Below are positions 1 to 5,170 of a stretch of 42,688 nt of DNA, piece after piece. The notes below the pieces were generated by a model. It did no database searches. It had not been told where the DNA came from and saw only the letters and a program-made list of their open reading frames with translations. The position numbers and the translations under genes were made by a program. Positions within the stretch are counted from its first letter, which is position 1, and each line of letters starts with the position of its first letter. The DNA comes from a virus. The DNA is taken from positions 1 through 42,688 of IMG/VR virus record IMGVR_UViG_3300050821_002607. One strand, 5' to 3'.

Positions 1-98
1 AATCGGTCTATATGCCATCGGTCGGCCCAATTGCGGAAGCGGCTGGGAAATCCTCAAGCAAGCTTTGGTGGCCCGCAAAATCTACAAAGCGGTCATCA
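1..98. repeat. Direct terminal repeat, left copy (circular closure)
   Basis: Bases 1-98 are identical to 42591-42688. The same primase-like reading frame continues across the joint, so the repeat most likely reflects an assembly overlap of a circular or circularly permuted molecule. The unique length is then 42590 bp. Confidence 0.95.
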
Positions 99-310
99 TC
101 GGCGACAACGATGAAATGAAAGATTTTAATGGCCGTCGCGGTCGACCCGGCATTGAAGGGGCGGAACGACTTAAAAAGGAATTAAACATCAATTCGGTAA
201 TCTGGATTCCACCGACACCATGTAAGGATGTCCGCGACTTCGTTCAACGTGGCGGCACCAAGCAATTAGTTGAATCGTTAATTCGGCAAAAAGTATGGAC
301 GAAAAAGTAA
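1..310 (+). CDS. Primase-like TOPRIM protein, C-terminal part (gene crosses the ends)
   Basis: This is the 3' part of a 279-residue protein that starts at 42061 and continues through the circular joint; codons here begin at base 2. This part holds the second half of the TOPRIM fold: a hydrophobic strand followed by GDNDE (residues 211-215), which supplies the acidic pair that binds metal, then a basic GRRGRPG segment and a helical C-terminus. The N-terminal half carries the zinc ribbon and the catalytic glutamate. By family it should act in DNA primer synthesis or as a primase-like accessory. No helicase domain is fused, and the phage SF2 helicase is separate. It overlaps the next gene by 16 bases. 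Confidence 0.85.
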   Translation, partial: IGLYAIGRPNCGSGWEILKQALVARKIYKAVIIGDNDEMKDFNGRRGRPGIEGAERLKKELNINSVIWIPPTPCKDVRDFVQRGGTKQLVESLIRQKVWTKK

Positions 311-1017
311 TCATTCCGCCGCGACCGCAAAATCTGAAACCGTTTTACGACGACGGAACCGGAATAATTATATACCACGGCGATTGCAGGACGGTGATTC
401 CGCAAATTAAGTTTAATGAATTTGATTTGTTGCTTACCGATCCGCCGTATGGGATTAATGCGGGTGATGCGAGTTTTGTCAGCGGAACGAATACAAAAAA
501 GAACGCTGTTAACAAAAATTCTGGGCCGTGTAAATTATTATACGCGTTTAGTGACTGGGATAAATCGCCACCATCGCCAGAATTAATGTCGAAGCTGTTC
601 AACCGGCCCGGAAAAAACATTATTTGGGGTGGAAATTATTATAGCCCAATCCCATCAAGGTGTTGGCTTATTTGGGATAAGCAATCGGCAATGATGAATT
701 ATGCCGACGCGGAACTGGCATGGACTAATTTCGACGCTGTCGTTCAAAGCTTCAATAAACGTTGGTTTGGCGCACATGCAAAAGAAAACAACGAAGCCCG
801 TGTCCACCCCACACAAAAATCGGTTGCACTTATGCAATGGTGTATTCAGTTATCAGAAAAGAAAACACCAACCAATAGCATCATAGACCCATTTATGGGA
901 AGCGGAACAACCTTGGTTGCAGCCAAAATGATGGGAAAGAAATGCGTCGGGATTGAACGCGAATTAAGCTACTGCGAAACCGCCGTCGAAAGATTGAAAC
1001 AAAACTACCTGCTATAA
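295..1017 (+). CDS. DNA adenine/cytosine-N methyltransferase (beta-type order)
   Basis: This 240-residue protein is a SAM-dependent amino-methyltransferase acting on DNA. The catalytic DPPY motif (in LLLTDPPYG) comes first. The SAM-binding FMGSGTT motif follows near residue 200 (IIDPFMGSGTTLVAA), with a variable target-recognition segment between them; this is the beta-class order. DPPY is usual for N6-adenine enzymes, so N6 is likelier than N4. No partner restriction endonuclease is visible, so it is probably an orphan enzyme protecting phage DNA or matching the host pattern. The N-terminus carries the recurrent IPPRP motif (IIPPRPQNLKPF). The start overlaps the primase-like gene by 16 bases, which suggests translational coupling. 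Confidence 0.9.
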   Translation: MDEKVIIPPRPQNLKPFYDDGTGIIIYHGDCRTVIPQIKFNEFDLLLTDPPYGINAGDASFVSGTNTKKNAVNKNSGPCKLLYAFSDWDKSPPSPELMSKLFNRPGKNIIWGGNYYSPIPSRCWLIWDKQSAMMNYADAELAWTNFDAVVQSFNKRWFGAHAKENNEARVHPTQKSVALMQWCIQLSEKKTPTNSIIDPFMGSGTTLVAAKMMGKKCVGIERELSYCETAVERLKQNYLL

Positions 1018-1018
1018 T

Positions 1019-1174
1019 ATGGGCACACTATACGGAATCATTTGTCGCGGACTGAATCGTGTTCGGCAGAAACGTAAAACGTCCGGCTGGATGAAATGCG
1101 GCCCATGCGGCAAATCAATCCGAAAGAAAACCACAAGCTGTCCGCATTGCTTGGCAACGGATTTTACGACGTGA
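1019..1174 (+). CDS. Small zinc-ribbon protein (51 aa)
   Basis: A 51-residue protein starting one base after the methyltransferase stop. It has a basic N-terminal half (RGLNRVRQKRK), then paired cysteines CGPC and CPHC about 13 residues apart, a classic zinc ribbon. Its stop forms a GTGA overlap with the next gene. A nucleic-acid or protein-binding adaptor is possible, but the function is unknown. The tight spacing and intact cysteine pattern make it more likely real than chance. Confidence 0.6.
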   Translation: MGTLYGIICRGLNRVRQKRKTSGWMKCGPCGKSIRKKTTSCPHCLATDFTT

Positions 1175-1422
1175 AAATCAACCCCAAGGATTTAAAAGTG
1201 TCAGCCATGCGGCCATCATCCGACAACCGACACATACGCGTCGAATTCACCGTGCTTGGAACTTGCGGCGTAGAGGATTTCTGGTTTACGCCGGATTGGT
1301 TCGCGCATGGATATTTAAAGACGAAGGCGAAACAATTTGCCTGCTCTGTAATCGCGGCCCGCTTGCAGGCTCGCCAATACATAGCAGCGCAAGGTAGCAA
1401 CGTTGCCACCACTAAGCCATGA
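1171..1422 (+). CDS. Hypothetical protein (83 aa) with in-frame palindrome at its C-terminus
   Basis: I chose the GTG at 1171 because it forms a GTGA overlap with the preceding stop; an upstream ATG at 1096 in the same frame would overlap the zinc-ribbon gene heavily. The protein starts VKINPKDLKV and has a beta-rich core (RVEFTVLGTCG) and a helical C-terminal half. Its last residues, SNVATTKP, are encoded by a one-mismatch copy of the dispersed palindrome GGTGGCAACGTTGCCACC. I do not recognise the family. The stop overlaps the next start (ATGA). Confidence 0.6.
   Translation: MKINPKDLKVSAMRPSSDNRHIRVEFTVLGTCGVEDFWFTPDWFAHGYLKTKAKQFACSVIAARLQARQYIAAQGSNVATTKP
1393..1410. repeat. Dispersed palindrome copy (one mismatch)
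   Basis: This copy differs from GGTGGCAACGTTGCCACC at one base and holds the invariant core GCAACGTTGC at 1397-1406. It is translated as NVAT at the end of the 83-aa protein. Confidence 0.8.
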
Positions 1423-1640
1423 TAAATTTAGAAAACTGCAAACGTGGCTCCCATCCTTGGGAAAATGTATTCAGCACCGAGGGTGTTATGGATATGTTTG
1501 GCCACAATACCGACTGGTGCCCAATTTGCGGGACTGTTCGTGTTTATAAAACAATAGATGGGAGAAAAATTGAAGACAACACGACATATTTAGTTCCATC
1601 CGTCGCAAAATCATATGATACCACCCCGCAAGCCACGTGA
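1419..1640 (+). CDS. Small zinc-binding protein (73 aa)
   Basis: A 73-residue protein with an ATGA overlap to the previous gene. It carries C..H-type ligands (CKRGSHPW near the N-terminus) and CPIC near the middle (DWCPICGTVRVY), matching small single-ribbon proteins common in phage replication regions. The function is unknown. It overlaps the next gene by 26 bases. Confidence 0.6.
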   Translation: MINLENCKRGSHPWENVFSTEGVMDMFGHNTDWCPICGTVRVYKTIDGRKIEDNTTYLVPSVAKSYDTTPQAT

Positions 1641-1992
1641 TTTAACCTTAGCAGTTCATTGCTCTAAATGCGGGCAAGGCATGATTTTGGCCAGCGGATT
1701 ACATGCGACCGTAATGCCGCGCCAAAAACAATTTGAAATCATGTTGGCAATGGGCTGGGATGTTGCGCCAAAGATATTGTGTCGAGGGTGTGCCTGTCCG
1801 ATGGATCATTGGCGGATGCGGAAAGCACAAGAAATTTACCACGAAGGCATCGGTGGTATCTTGGTCAAAGGATTCAGAATTCCAGCTAAAGAGAACACGC
1901 CGCTAATGCTTTACAAACAGCAAACCAAGGAATCATTTCCCGGCTTGGAAGATAAAGTTGAAAAGTGGTTTAAGACGATTGGAAAGGAATAA
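1615..1992 (+). CDS. Zinc-ribbon protein with N-terminal IPPRK motif (125 aa)
   Basis: The protein begins MIPPRKPRDL, one of eight carriers of the IPPR motif. Two CxxC pairs (CSKC near residue 16 and CRGC near residue 57) are separated by about 40 residues and should coordinate one zinc. The C-terminal third is charged and helical. It starts inside the preceding gene and ends directly before the next start at 1993. It is probably a nucleic-acid or protein adaptor; no family is recognised. Confidence 0.65.
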   Translation: MIPPRKPRDLTLAVHCSKCGQGMILASGLHATVMPRQKQFEIMLAMGWDVAPKILCRGCACPMDHWRMRKAQEIYHEGIGGILVKGFRIPAKENTPLMLYKQQTKESFPGLEDKVEKWFKTIGKE

Positions 1993-2307
1993 ATGAAAAC
2001 AAAAAAAGCAATCAATCTTATTATTGAAGAGCGCGAGCGTCAAATTTATCAACATAAATGGACGAAAAAGCACGACGATGAGCATGATTTTGCGGAACTT
2101 GGACATGCGGCGGCTGCGTATGTTTTGATTGCCGGAGAAATATCTGTTCACGGTAATCAAAACGTCGCGCTTTCAAACATTCCGTCTATTTGGCCTTGGG
2201 AAGAAAAATGGTGGAAGCCATCCGAAGATCCGATTCGCAATCTGGTTAAGGCAGGAGCATTAATCGTCGCCGAAATCGAACGTTTACAACGTTTGGGCTT
2301 ATTGTAA
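1993..2307 (+). CDS. Small phage protein, MazG-like helical type (104 aa)
   Basis: This belongs to a common family of small phage proteins recognisable by IIEERERQ, HDDEHDFAELGHAAAAY, WPW...WWKP and LVKAGALIVAEIERL. The all-helical layout with conserved E/H/D residues resembles MazG-type nucleotide pyrophosphohydrolases, which cut NTPs or dNTPs to monophosphates. That activity is inference only, because the EExxD-type active site is not clearly present. It follows the previous stop without a gap. Confidence 0.6.
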   Translation: MKTKKAINLIIEERERQIYQHKWTKKHDDEHDFAELGHAAAAYVLIAGEISVHGNQNVALSNIPSIWPWEEKWWKPSEDPIRNLVKAGALIVAEIERLQRLGLL

Positions 2308-2316
2308 TCGTATTTG

Positions 2317-2679
2317 ATGAAACCCACGGCATACATGCGGTTTTATTTCCGTGACTTTTTTGAAGCCATAGACGGCTTGCCTGATTCAATCGGCTTGGGA
2401 TACTTGCGGCTGATTGGACACTATTGGGGCAACAATCACACAAAGGGGCTGGAGAATAACCCGGAGGTGATTAGAAAGATTTGTCGAATAGAGCGCGATG
2501 AATGGCAGGAATGGCAAGACACAATCCTTGGCAGGTTTTTCGAGCTGGACGAGGATGGCATGTGGCAACAAAAAAGAGCACAACTTTTGTGGGCCGAAAC
2601 GAATGCAAATTATCAATCGGCGGTGAATCGCGGGAAAGCTGGCGCGGCTGCAAAATGGCAAAATAGAAATCGCCAATAG
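2317..2679 (+). CDS. DUF1376-type phage replication protein, apparently shortened
   Basis: A 120-residue protein containing the DUF1376 domain (YMRFYFRDFFEAIDGLPDSIGLGYLRLIGHYW and RFFELDEDGMWQQKRA), found in phage replication initiators and helicase-loader-like proteins. I use the ATG at 2317; a TTG precedes it directly. Family members usually continue through a low-complexity Q/S/N-rich tail. Here the frame ends at TAG (2677), and such a tail (AQAMLKQWQSESESE) is seen downstream in the same frame after another TAG at 2722. The gene is therefore either C-terminally truncated or naturally short. A strong hairpin and repeats follow directly. Confidence 0.75.
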   Translation: MKPTAYMRFYFRDFFEAIDGLPDSIGLGYLRLIGHYWGNNHTKGLENNPEVIRKICRIERDEWQEWQDTILGRFFELDEDGMWQQKRAQLLWAETNANYQSAVNRGKAGAAAKWQNRNRQ

Positions 2680-2702
2680 AATCAATATGATTATAGACCA
2701 AG

Positions 2703-2752
2703 CATTACTTCAGCCATTAGCTAGTCCATTACTTCAGCCAATGGACTAGCTA
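2703..2752. repeat. Direct repeat plus 13-bp hairpin after the replication gene
   Basis: CATTACTTCAGCCA occurs at 2703-2716 and again at 2727-2740. TAGCTAGTCCATT (2718-2730) pairs perfectly with AATGGACTAGCTA (2740-2752) around a 9-base loop. No U-tract follows, so it is not a standard terminator. Its place beside the replication protein suggests an origin or regulatory role. Confidence 0.6.
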
Positions 2753-3199
2753 TCGCCCAAGCAATGCTTAAGCAATGGCAATCAGAATCAGAATCAGAGT
2801 ATAAGAAGCGGAAACAAAAAAGCGATTATGGAAAATAGCAAGCGTATCTTGTGGAGCTGGCTTTGGGGCAAGCATACGCCTCCGGTCGTTGATGCATCAT
2901 TCAAGCCTGCATCATTCACATTCATTCATTCATGGATTCATCAATCACAAAATATACAGCTATGTATGTCGGCCCTATGGCAACGATCCTATTGGCTGCA
3001 CAAGCATTGCGGCATCAAGAATAGCGGTATGGCTGCATTGATGGAGCTGGCACAATTGGTGAATACGGCAACACATTATGAAAACTACAACATTCTATAG
3101 CAACAATTTTGATTGGTTCCTCCTAGGAGGTTCGACATGTTCAGGTGACCAACACCCCACTTCAACTCCAGTCCGTGACAGAATTTAGACTTTCCAGTT
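2753..3199. other. Gene-poor region, candidate replication origin
   Basis: With the hairpin before it, this makes about 520 bases without a confident gene, the longest such stretch in the genome. It has iteron-like repeats: TGCATCATTCA at 2893-2903 and 2908-2918, followed by a run of ATTCA/TTCAT units to about 2943. A perfect palindrome CCTCCTAGGAGG lies at 3119-3130. Long frames here (for example 2828-3100) are tryptophan- and histidine-rich and unconvincing. An origin is inferred from repeats plus adjacency to the DUF1376 gene. Confidence 0.35.
3078..3188 (+). CDS. Possible small ORF (36 aa)
   Basis: A 36-codon frame beginning MKTTTFYSNNFDW and ending 12 bases before the next gene. It spans the CCTCCTAGGAGG palindrome. 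No Shine-Dalgarno sequence or recognisable domain supports it, so it is listed only because the composition is not obviously random. Confidence 0.2.
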   Translation: MKTTTFYSNNFDWFLLGGSTCSGDQHPTSTPVRDRI

Positions 3200-3469
3200 A
3201 TGAACGAAAAACGCTATAAAGAACTAAACGGGCCAGATGACCACGAATTAACAGACGACGAAATTAAATCCGGCTGGCATTTCTGTCATGAATTTGACGG
3301 ACTTTGTAGAAACAGCAACGAAGAGGAGTTTAAATGCACGTGCAATAAATTCCAAAACATTCAACCACCCGATGAAATCCGCCGATGTTTATTTTGCAAC
3401 AATCCGGCACTTTCATTTTCTGAACTGTGCAGCCAATGTAAAGACGAATGGGACGACCACAACGTATGA
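3200..3469 (+). CDS. Hypothetical Cys-rich protein (89 aa)
   Basis: An acidic N-terminus (ELNGPDDHELTDDEIKSGWHFCHEFDGL) matches a widespread phage and bacterial hypothetical family with the pattern LTDxEIxxGWHFCxExDGL followed by CxC. After this comes a second cysteine set (CLFC and CSQC) likely forming a zinc knuckle. The function is unknown. The stop overlaps the next start (ATGA). Confidence 0.65.
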   Translation: MNEKRYKELNGPDDHELTDDEIKSGWHFCHEFDGLCRNSNEEEFKCTCNKFQNIQPPDEIRRCLFCNNPALSFSELCSQCKDEWDDHNV

Positions 3470-3744
3470 GAACCAAACTTACACCGGAAGAACGGAAGCA
3501 GCGCATCAAGGATTCACGGAATCGCCGCAAGCTGAAATTCCAGCGGACGCACTCATGTTGCGAGAAAACAATCCGCAACCGCAAGTCCAAGGAAAAAGCC
3601 ACAATGGACGGCGAACGCTGGACAGATGTCGAAGATTCGTTGCTGTTTGAGCCAGGAAGCGACGACGACCTAGCCGCATTGCTGGGCCGAACGATTCAGG
3701 CGATTGATAGTCGCCGATGGTGGTTGAAGAAACAAAAAGTATGA
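3466..3744 (+). CDS. Myb/SANT-like small DNA-binding protein (92 aa)
   Basis: The start at 3466 is set by the ATGA overlap. The N-terminal half is strongly basic (RKQRIKDSRNRRKLKFQR). The C-terminal half reads RWTDVEDSLLF...DDDLAALLGRTIQAIDSRRWWL, the spacing of a Myb/SANT or GcrA-like helix-turn-helix, where tryptophans form the core and the last helix reads DNA. It is probably a regulator or architectural protein. It overlaps the next gene by four bases. Confidence 0.6.
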   Translation: MRTKLTPEERKQRIKDSRNRRKLKFQRTHSCCEKTIRNRKSKEKATMDGERWTDVEDSLLFEPGSDDDLAALLGRTIQAIDSRRWWLKKQKV

Positions 3745-4328
3745 ACACAGGATTCGTCGACGGCCACATCGAACAAACGGTGGATTTCAATTACGACGAG
3801 ATAGATGAAAGATTATCCGCTTCGGAACGGCCTGCGGAGCCGACCAGCGATCTTTCGCAGATTGAAGTCATATCCGCTGCCAAGCTGCTGCATCACATTA
3901 TCACCATCGGTTGCATCAATCCGCGTGAAACGATGCTATGGGTGAACGTATTTCTGTTTATCATGGGGATTCATCCGAACCAATCCGCTTCCGGGGTGGT
4001 AATTGCCAATGGCCTGAAATTAAGCAAGGCAGAATATTTCAGGCGTTGTTCGAAGATGAGGCGTATATTGAAGGCTCGCGGGCTGACATTGCCTAGAATC
4101 GCCGGGGAATGGGGCAGGTCGGGCCGTGCAAGCATCGCTAACACCGCCGTTCGGTCTTGGCAAAAGCGTGGAGGCCAGCCGATGCTGAAAATCAGCGAAG
4201 CCGACAAAAAGCTAAACTGGATTGCCGACCACTTGGAAAAGTTAAACTGGGCTGAATTGCCGCCGCTGGCCCGGCAAGAGCTGAAATGTAAATTGAAACC
4301 GATTTTAACAATTATGACGCAATTATGA
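3741..4328 (+). CDS. HTH-containing hypothetical protein (195 aa)
   Basis: The start at 3741 is fixed by an ATGA overlap. The N-terminal 40 residues are acidic. Residues about 45-75 are hydrophobic helices (AAKLLHHIITIGCI, MLWVNVFLFIMGI). A helix-turn-helix-like segment follows (GLKLSKAEYFRRCSKMRRILKARGL), then a basic region. The arrangement suggests a DNA-binding regulator just upstream of the packaging genes, but I do not recognise the family. Confidence 0.5.
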   Translation: MNTGFVDGHIEQTVDFNYDEIDERLSASERPAEPTSDLSQIEVISAAKLLHHIITIGCINPRETMLWVNVFLFIMGIHPNQSASGVVIANGLKLSKAEYFRRCSKMRRILKARGLTLPRIAGEWGRSGRASIANTAVRSWQKRGGQPMLKISEADKKLNWIADHLEKLNWAELPPLARQELKCKLKPILTIMTQL

Positions 4329-4501
4329 AAAATTGCCCGATATGTGAACAGCCTTTGGAATATAAAAAATCAGGCACCGGAAAGCATTTTTGCGGAATCT
4401 GTGTAAAACATGGAATTGTTGCCATTATCCGCAACCCAATTTTTCCGCAGGTTAAATATAATATCATTCAACGCATTGGTCGTTACATGATGGGATTGTG
4501 A
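4325..4501 (+). CDS. Small zinc-ribbon protein (58 aa)
   Basis: A 58-residue protein with CPIC at residues 4-7 and CGIC about 20 residues later, one zinc ribbon, followed by a short amphipathic tail. The start forms an ATGA overlap with the upstream gene and the stop lies three bases before the terminase small subunit. The function is unknown; small zinc ribbons cluster in this part of the genome. Confidence 0.6.
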   Translation: MKNCPICEQPLEYKKSGTGKHFCGICVKHGIVAIIRNPIFPQVKYNIIQRIGRYMMGL

Positions 4502-4504
4502 TAT

Positions 4505-4957
4505 ATGTCAAAACAAGTTTATCAATTCCGCCTGACCATCAAAGCCGCTGCGTGGGAGTTCGGCATGGATGCACAGACTTTGACTAAAAAGTTGAAGTCG
4601 CAGGCAATCCTGCCGGATGAAAAGGACGGTAAGTATTCCGTCAAGCAATGCGCCGACGCAATCTATGGAGGATCGGGCGAAGCTTTGCGGAAAGAACAAA
4701 TCAAAGATACCGCTGCGTCGGCAAAGCTGAAAACGACGAAGGACGTGATCCTTAAGAAAGAATGGATTCCGATAAGTCTGGTCGAAAAGGTGTGGGCCGA
4801 TTATATCCGCGACTTGCGGGAAAAGATTTCTCATTCAAGTTTATCCGCACAAGAACGGGCCGAGCTGCTCGGCGAGCTGCAAACGATTCCAATTGAAAAC
4901 TATTATGCCGGTGTCGACCAAAAATCAGAAGATGAAGCCGATGAAGACGCATCTTGA
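4505..4957 (+). CDS. Terminase small subunit (Nu1-like)
   Basis: A 150-residue protein with an N-terminal winged helix-turn-helix (IKAAAWEFGMDAQTLTKKLKSQAI), then YSVKQCADAIYGG. A long charged helix follows (LRKEQIKDTAASAKLKTTKDVILKKEWIPISLVEKVWADYIRDLREKI), typical of Nu1-like small terminases with their recognition and oligomerisation parts. It binds the packaging site and delivers DNA to the large subunit. The C-terminus is acidic. The large subunit follows after the methyltransferase relic, supporting the call. Confidence 0.8.
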   Translation: MSKQVYQFRLTIKAAAWEFGMDAQTLTKKLKSQAILPDEKDGKYSVKQCADAIYGGSGEALRKEQIKDTAASAKLKTTKDVILKKEWIPISLVEKVWADYIRDLREKISHSSLSAQERAELLGELQTIPIENYYAGVDQKSEDEADEDAS

Positions 4958-5170
4958 CTTATTTTCTGGTTTCAGATTTTGGACAATTCAAATGGACACC
5001 TGAATCCGGAATTTGTAGAACTATTGATGGGATACCGTCAGGGATGGACAAAAGTAGAATAGGCTCTTTAGGGCGTCAGGGGATAGTCGCCCTCTTTAGG
5101 AAATTCAATTATTCCACAAATTGCCGAAATAATCTTTAAGGCCATAAATGAAGTCGAAGCGCAAAGTTAA
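4941..5170 (+). pseudogene. Remnant of a C5-cytosine DNA methyltransferase (core deleted)
   Basis: ATG at 4941 starts MKTHLDLFSG, the canonical N-terminus of Dcm-type enzymes (SAM-binding motif I), but the frame ends after 20 codons. A second frame then reads WTPESGICRTIDGIPSGMD and KSRIGSLG. After a 28-base insertion between two CTCTTTAGG copies (5064-5072 and 5092-5100), a third frame reads NSIIPQIAEIIFKAINEVE. Removing the insertion joins these as LGNSIIPQ, the family's C-terminal motif. The whole catalytic core, including the PCQ cysteine loop, is missing. Overlaps with both terminase genes (17 and 23 bases) show that it once was an intact, coupled gene. Confidence 0.8.

Noticed and set aside
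1-98. True biological terminal repeat
   Set aside because: A 98-bp overlap with continuous coding across it is better explained by closure of a circular assembly; direct-terminal-repeat phages usually have longer repeats.
2677-2838. In-frame TAG codons (2677, 2722, 2836) after the DUF1376 domain, read as amber recoding
   Set aside because: TAG acts as a true stop elsewhere: the helicase ends DDIPF-TAG and the 13666 gene ends with TAG. Three in-frame TAGs also seen in one frame of the methyltransferase relic are irrelevant there because another frame holds the coding signature.
2828-3100. 90-codon frame beginning MENSKRILW
   Set aside because: Composition is tryptophan/histidine/serine-rich without domain features. 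It overlaps a repeat-rich region and has no supporting start context.
3119-3180. tRNA-like GGTTCGAC segment
   Set aside because: No acceptor or anticodon stem can be formed around it.
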